A DNA stretch of 9,039 bases from Flavobacteriia bacterium (GTDB taxonomy: Bacteria; Bacteroidota; Bacteroidia; Flavobacteriales; Flavobacteriaceae), in assembly GCA_011330545.1 (NCBI GenBank), contig DRQI01000319.1:1-9039 (forward strand), in the 5' to 3' direction. The translations under genes and the position numbers were made by a program. How positions within the stretch are numbered: the first letter of the stretch is position 1; each line of letters starts with the position of its first letter. Under the pieces are notes generated by a model. The model made no database searches. It was not told the origin of the DNA and worked only from the letters and a program-made list of their open reading frames with translations. Below, one piece after another: positions 7,013 through 9,039 of the stretch.

Positions 7013-7022
7013 TTTTTTTCGA

Positions 7023-7868
7023 TTACATTTTCGCCGGAATTACTAAAAAAGGAATATTCAAATGAAAACCAATTTGATTAATAACGGGTTTGAAAAATAA
7101 ATTTTCAAAAAAGGAATGTTTATTATTAATCATCATTAACATTTGTACATACGTTGATTTTTGAAAATTATTTATGGCCTCGGGAATGGGTTGGTCTTCA
7201 ACGTTATGATACATCGTGATAACGCTTGCTAAAAGTTTTTCTAGGGTTGTTTTATTGGCATTTTGAATATCAGACAGGCCAACACCACGAGATACGTGTA
7301 AAATGTGCACCTTAGAATTATATTGATGTACAATGGTTTTAAGGTTTTCAAATTGTTTTTCAGAGTAATCAACCTTATAATCTGTGGGGAATAATATCTC
7401 AGTGGGTGTTTCAAAGAAATGGCCGTCAGGAATGGCCAACACCGGACATTTGGTTTTCTGGATGATGTGGATGGTATTGGTGCCGAATAAAATTTCTTTG
7501 GCACCTGTTGCCCCTTTAGTACCCATAACTATCAAGTCAATTGAATTTCTTTCAACCATATCTTTTATCTCATCGGTTAATAAATTGAATGAGGATACGA
7601 TTTCAAAATGATGGTTCTGATTATGGAATTTATCAGTAACTTCTTTTTCAATTTCTCGAAGTTTTTCATTGGCATTTTCTTTTACAATATCTGTTATTTC
7701 GCCTAAATAACCACCTGAACTCATTCGGTAGTCATAACTGTAGATAACGGGTGTGTAGGTATGTAGCAGGTAGAATGTAGCGGTAACGTCTTTAAATAAA
7801 TTCAGCGCATAATGAATGGCATTTCGGGCATTATCGGAAAAGTCGGTAGGTAATAATATTTTTTTCAT
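7023..7868 (-). CDS. Tandem universal stress protein (UspA family), first gene of stress operon
   Basis: A 281-residue two-domain USP. Domain 1 shows MKKILLPTDFSDNARNAIHYAL (Asp9) and the ATP-binding motif G-x2-G-x9-G-T at 116-130 (GTKGATGAKEILFGT). Domain 2 begins TEILFPTDYK (Asp163) and ends with FHLNIPFLVIPAKM. It lacks the glycine motif, with MLMMINNKHSFFENLFFKP in its place, close to the same region of the paralogue at 6170 (the shared HSF.E.L pattern). It leads the operon USP-USP-small protein. A promoter with an Fnr-like site lies 90 bp upstream, so induction at low oxygen is predicted, as for Anr-controlled USPs in Pseudomonas. Confidence 0.94.
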   Translation of the reverse strand: MKKILLPTDFSDNARNAIHYALNLFKDVTATFYLLHTYTPVIYSYDYRMSSGGYLGEITDIVKENANEKLREIEKEVTDKFHNQNHHFEIVSSFNLLTDEIKDMVERNSIDLIVMGTKGATGAKEILFGTNTIHIIQKTKCPVLAIPDGHFFETPTEILFPTDYKVDYSEKQFENLKTIVHQYNSKVHILHVSRGVGLSDIQNANKTTLEKLLASVITMYHNVEDQPIPEAINNFQKSTYVQMLMMINNKHSFFENLFFKPVINQIGFHLNIPFLVIPAKM

Positions 7869-8170
7869 GATGATGCGTTTTAAAGATTTTCAATAATTTG
7901 CTTTACATCCAAATTATGGATTAGGGTAAAGATAAGCATCATATCAGTAAATAAAAATGATAAATATCAGAATATCATCGATGGCCGTTTTTCAATTTCA
8001 GCTATTCGGAGAGATTGGTATACTACTCTGCCACTTTTTGGATTTTATAGATAGGCTTTGCTGCTGCTTGTATAAAGCAGATTCTTGGATTTACTTTTAA
8101 CCCGTATTCTATGGCCTAATCAAACGGTTTTGATAAAAATGTTGATTCTTTATTTAAACAAAAATACAAT
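7869..8170. other. 302-bp intergenic region carrying the USP operon promoter
   Basis: The proximal half contains the promoter and Fnr-like palindrome described separately. The rest has no ORF with family features. It holds two small inverted repeats, CTGCTT-N5-AAGCAG (8064-8080) and ATCAAA-CGGT-TTTGAT (8119-8134), neither followed by a clear T-run on the minus strand. A minus-strand TATTTTTG (8159-8166) matches the -7 consensus, but it lies just after the stop codon of the DUF4258-like gene and has no matching upstream element. Confidence 0.5.
7927..7971 (-). promoter_or_regulatory. USP operon promoter with Crp/Fnr-like site
   Basis: The palindromic core TGATAAATATCA (7958-7969, plus strand) has the same 5-bp arms as the hemN site. 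Taking the same 16-bp frame (7956-7971), a minus-strand octamer TATCTTTA (7927-7934, one mismatch to TAnnTTTG) lies 21 nt downstream, as at nos and hemN. The predicted start near 7923 gives a leader of about 55 nt. The outer bases of the palindrome do not match fully, so it may be weaker than the other two. Confidence 0.6.
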
Positions 8171-8551
8171 TTAGTTTTCTTGAGGTAAGTAAATTTGTTG
8201 AATGGTAATGATAGTATCACAATTCTGTACAAACATTGAAATTTTTTTCTCCTTATCGTAACCGTTAATCCAATAATCCCTGCACGGTTCTTGGTGTACG
8301 TTACTTTTAGAAAAATCTACATCGCCGTTTAGCAATAAATTGGCAATGCCTGTTGAGTCTATCTTTTTGTCGGCTATAAGTTGTAATACTTCATCCGAAT
8401 AAATACGGTGTTTGTAGCGCAACATATTCAATACCCTTTCATTAGGTAAAAAATTACAGGAGGCTTTTTTTCCGTTTAAGAAAAATAGTAACAGTAAGAT
8501 TCCGATAGAAAATCCGAGTCCGAAAAAGGTAAATCTGCGTCTTAATTCCAT
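8171..8551 (-). CDS. DUF4258-like small membrane-anchored protein
   Basis: A 126-residue protein with a positively charged N-terminus (MELRRR) and one hydrophobic segment (about 8-25), which could be a membrane anchor or uncleaved signal. A soluble domain follows. It contains CNFLPNERVLNMLRYK (32-47), a NGDVDFSKS stretch (75-83) and FVQNCDTIITIQQIYLP (107-123). This layout is familiar from flavobacterial proteins annotated DUF4258, but no function is known to me. Three cysteines (32, 90, 111) lie after the anchor and would be extracytoplasmic if the N-terminus is inside. The gene begins 5 bp after the alanine dehydrogenase stop, so the two are probably co-transcribed. Confidence 0.85.
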   Translation of the reverse strand: MELRRRFTFFGLGFSIGILLLLFFLNGKKASCNFLPNERVLNMLRYKHRIYSDEVLQLIADKKIDSTGIANLLLNGDVDFSKSNVHQEPCRDYWINGYDKEKKISMFVQNCDTIITIQQIYLPQEN

Positions 8552-8556
8552 TATCT

Positions 8557-9039
8557 TTAAAGAATCAATAGGTTTATGTCTCTAAAAGGAAGGCTAAACC
8601 AATCGGCTACGGCTTTATTGGTTAAAATTCCGTGGTAAAAGTACATACCTTTTCGCAGGCTTTTTTCAAATCTGGCAGCATTTTCAATACCGCCTTCTTC
8701 GCCAATTTTTAAAAGAAACGGAGTAAAGATATTACTTATTGATAATGAAGCGGTTCTGGCATACCGAGAGGGAATATTGGGCACACAATAATGAATGACG
8801 CCATGTTTTATAAAAGTTGGGTTTTCGTGGGTGGTAATTTCTGAGGTTTCAAAACAACCACCACTGTCAATACTCACATCAACGATAATGGCTCCGTCTT
8901 TCATTTGTTGTACCATTGTTTCATTTACAACAACGGGCGTTCGGGTTCTTCCTCGAATGGCACCAATGGCAATATCACAACGCCGCAAAGCTTTTTGCAG
9001 GGTTTTCGGCTGAATCGTTGAAGTATATATTGTAGAGCC
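8557..9039 (-). CDS. ald: Alanine dehydrogenase, C-terminal 160 residues (cut by right edge)
   Basis: This enzyme interconverts L-alanine and pyruvate plus ammonia with NAD(H). Only the C-terminal part is present and the frame is open to base 9039. Recognisable motifs are the end of the NAD-binding domain (CDIAIGAIRGRTRTPVVV), the catalytic-domain stretch IIVDVSIDSGGCFETSEITTHENPTF with the conserved Asp of VDVSID, and HGVIHYCVPNIPSRYARTASLSISN. The C-terminus runs longer than in Bacillus-type enzymes (FEKSLRKGMYFYHGILTNKAVADWFSLPFRDI), as in Bacteroidota homologues. The in-frame TTG at 8986-8988 is not the start, since conserved sequence continues upstream of it. The start lies outside the window. 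Confidence 0.93.
   Translation of the reverse strand, partial: GSTIYTSTIQPKTLQKALRRCDIAIGAIRGRTRTPVVVNETMVQQMKDGAIIVDVSIDSGGCFETSEITTHENPTFIKHGVIHYCVPNIPSRYARTASLSISNIFTPFLLKIGEEGGIENAARFEKSLRKGMYFYHGILTNKAVADWFSLPFRDINLLIL

Noticed and set aside
8064..8080. CTGCTT-N5-AAGCAG hairpin as terminator of the ald operon
   Set aside because: Short stem, no following T-run on the minus strand, and more than 90 bp from the stop codon.
8986..8988. TTG as start of the alanine dehydrogenase
   Set aside because: The frame and conserved family sequence continue upstream to the window edge, so this is an internal Leu codon.

Overview
The window looks like a chromosomal segment of a facultatively anaerobic, N2O-respiring member of the Bacteroidota, most likely a flavobacterium. 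The evidence is an AT-rich sequence, start codons without Shine-Dalgarno sequences, promoters of the Bacteroidota type (-7 box TAnnTTTG), several lipoproteins, a lipoprotein-type (clade II-like) NosZ, tandem-domain universal stress proteins (USPs) with the GATGAKE signature, and a flavobacterial-type alanine dehydrogenase followed by a DUF4258-like protein.

Left part (1-2640): the start of a nitrous oxide reductase operon on the minus strand. It reads FAS1-domain lipoprotein, then monoheme cytochrome c lipoprotein, then nosZ, which runs off the left edge. Divergent from it on the plus strand (2653-3084) is an Rrf2-family regulator with three cysteines, like the Fe-S nitric-oxide sensor NsrR. 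It is convergent with hemN (oxygen-independent coproporphyrinogen III dehydrogenase), whose start is best placed at 4457.

Middle (4458-4923): 466 bp with no convincing gene, containing the hemN promoter and a few inverted repeats. Then a stress block: one USP gene on the plus strand (4924-5745) faces a minus-strand operon of two USP genes and a small protein that may be related to eRF1/Pelota-like factors (7868 to 5753). A 302-bp gap holding the promoter of that operon follows. The right edge has a DUF4258-like membrane-anchored protein and the C-terminal 160 residues of alanine dehydrogenase, both on the minus strand.

The main finding is regulatory. The nos operon, hemN and the USP operon each carry a palindrome of the form TGAYA-WW-TRTCA, which resembles a Crp/Fnr-family site. 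In all three cases it lies exactly 21 nt (16-mer edge to box edge) upstream of a Bacteroidota -7 box on the gene's strand. This would centre the activator near -41. It joins N2O respiration, anaerobic haem synthesis and a USP/translation-stress operon into one predicted low-oxygen regulon. At the nos/rrf2 divergent region the same palindrome also covers the -33 element of the Rrf2 promoter. A second palindrome covers the Rrf2 -7 box and is a candidate autoregulatory operator. No insertion sequences, CRISPR arrays, tRNA or rRNA genes were seen.
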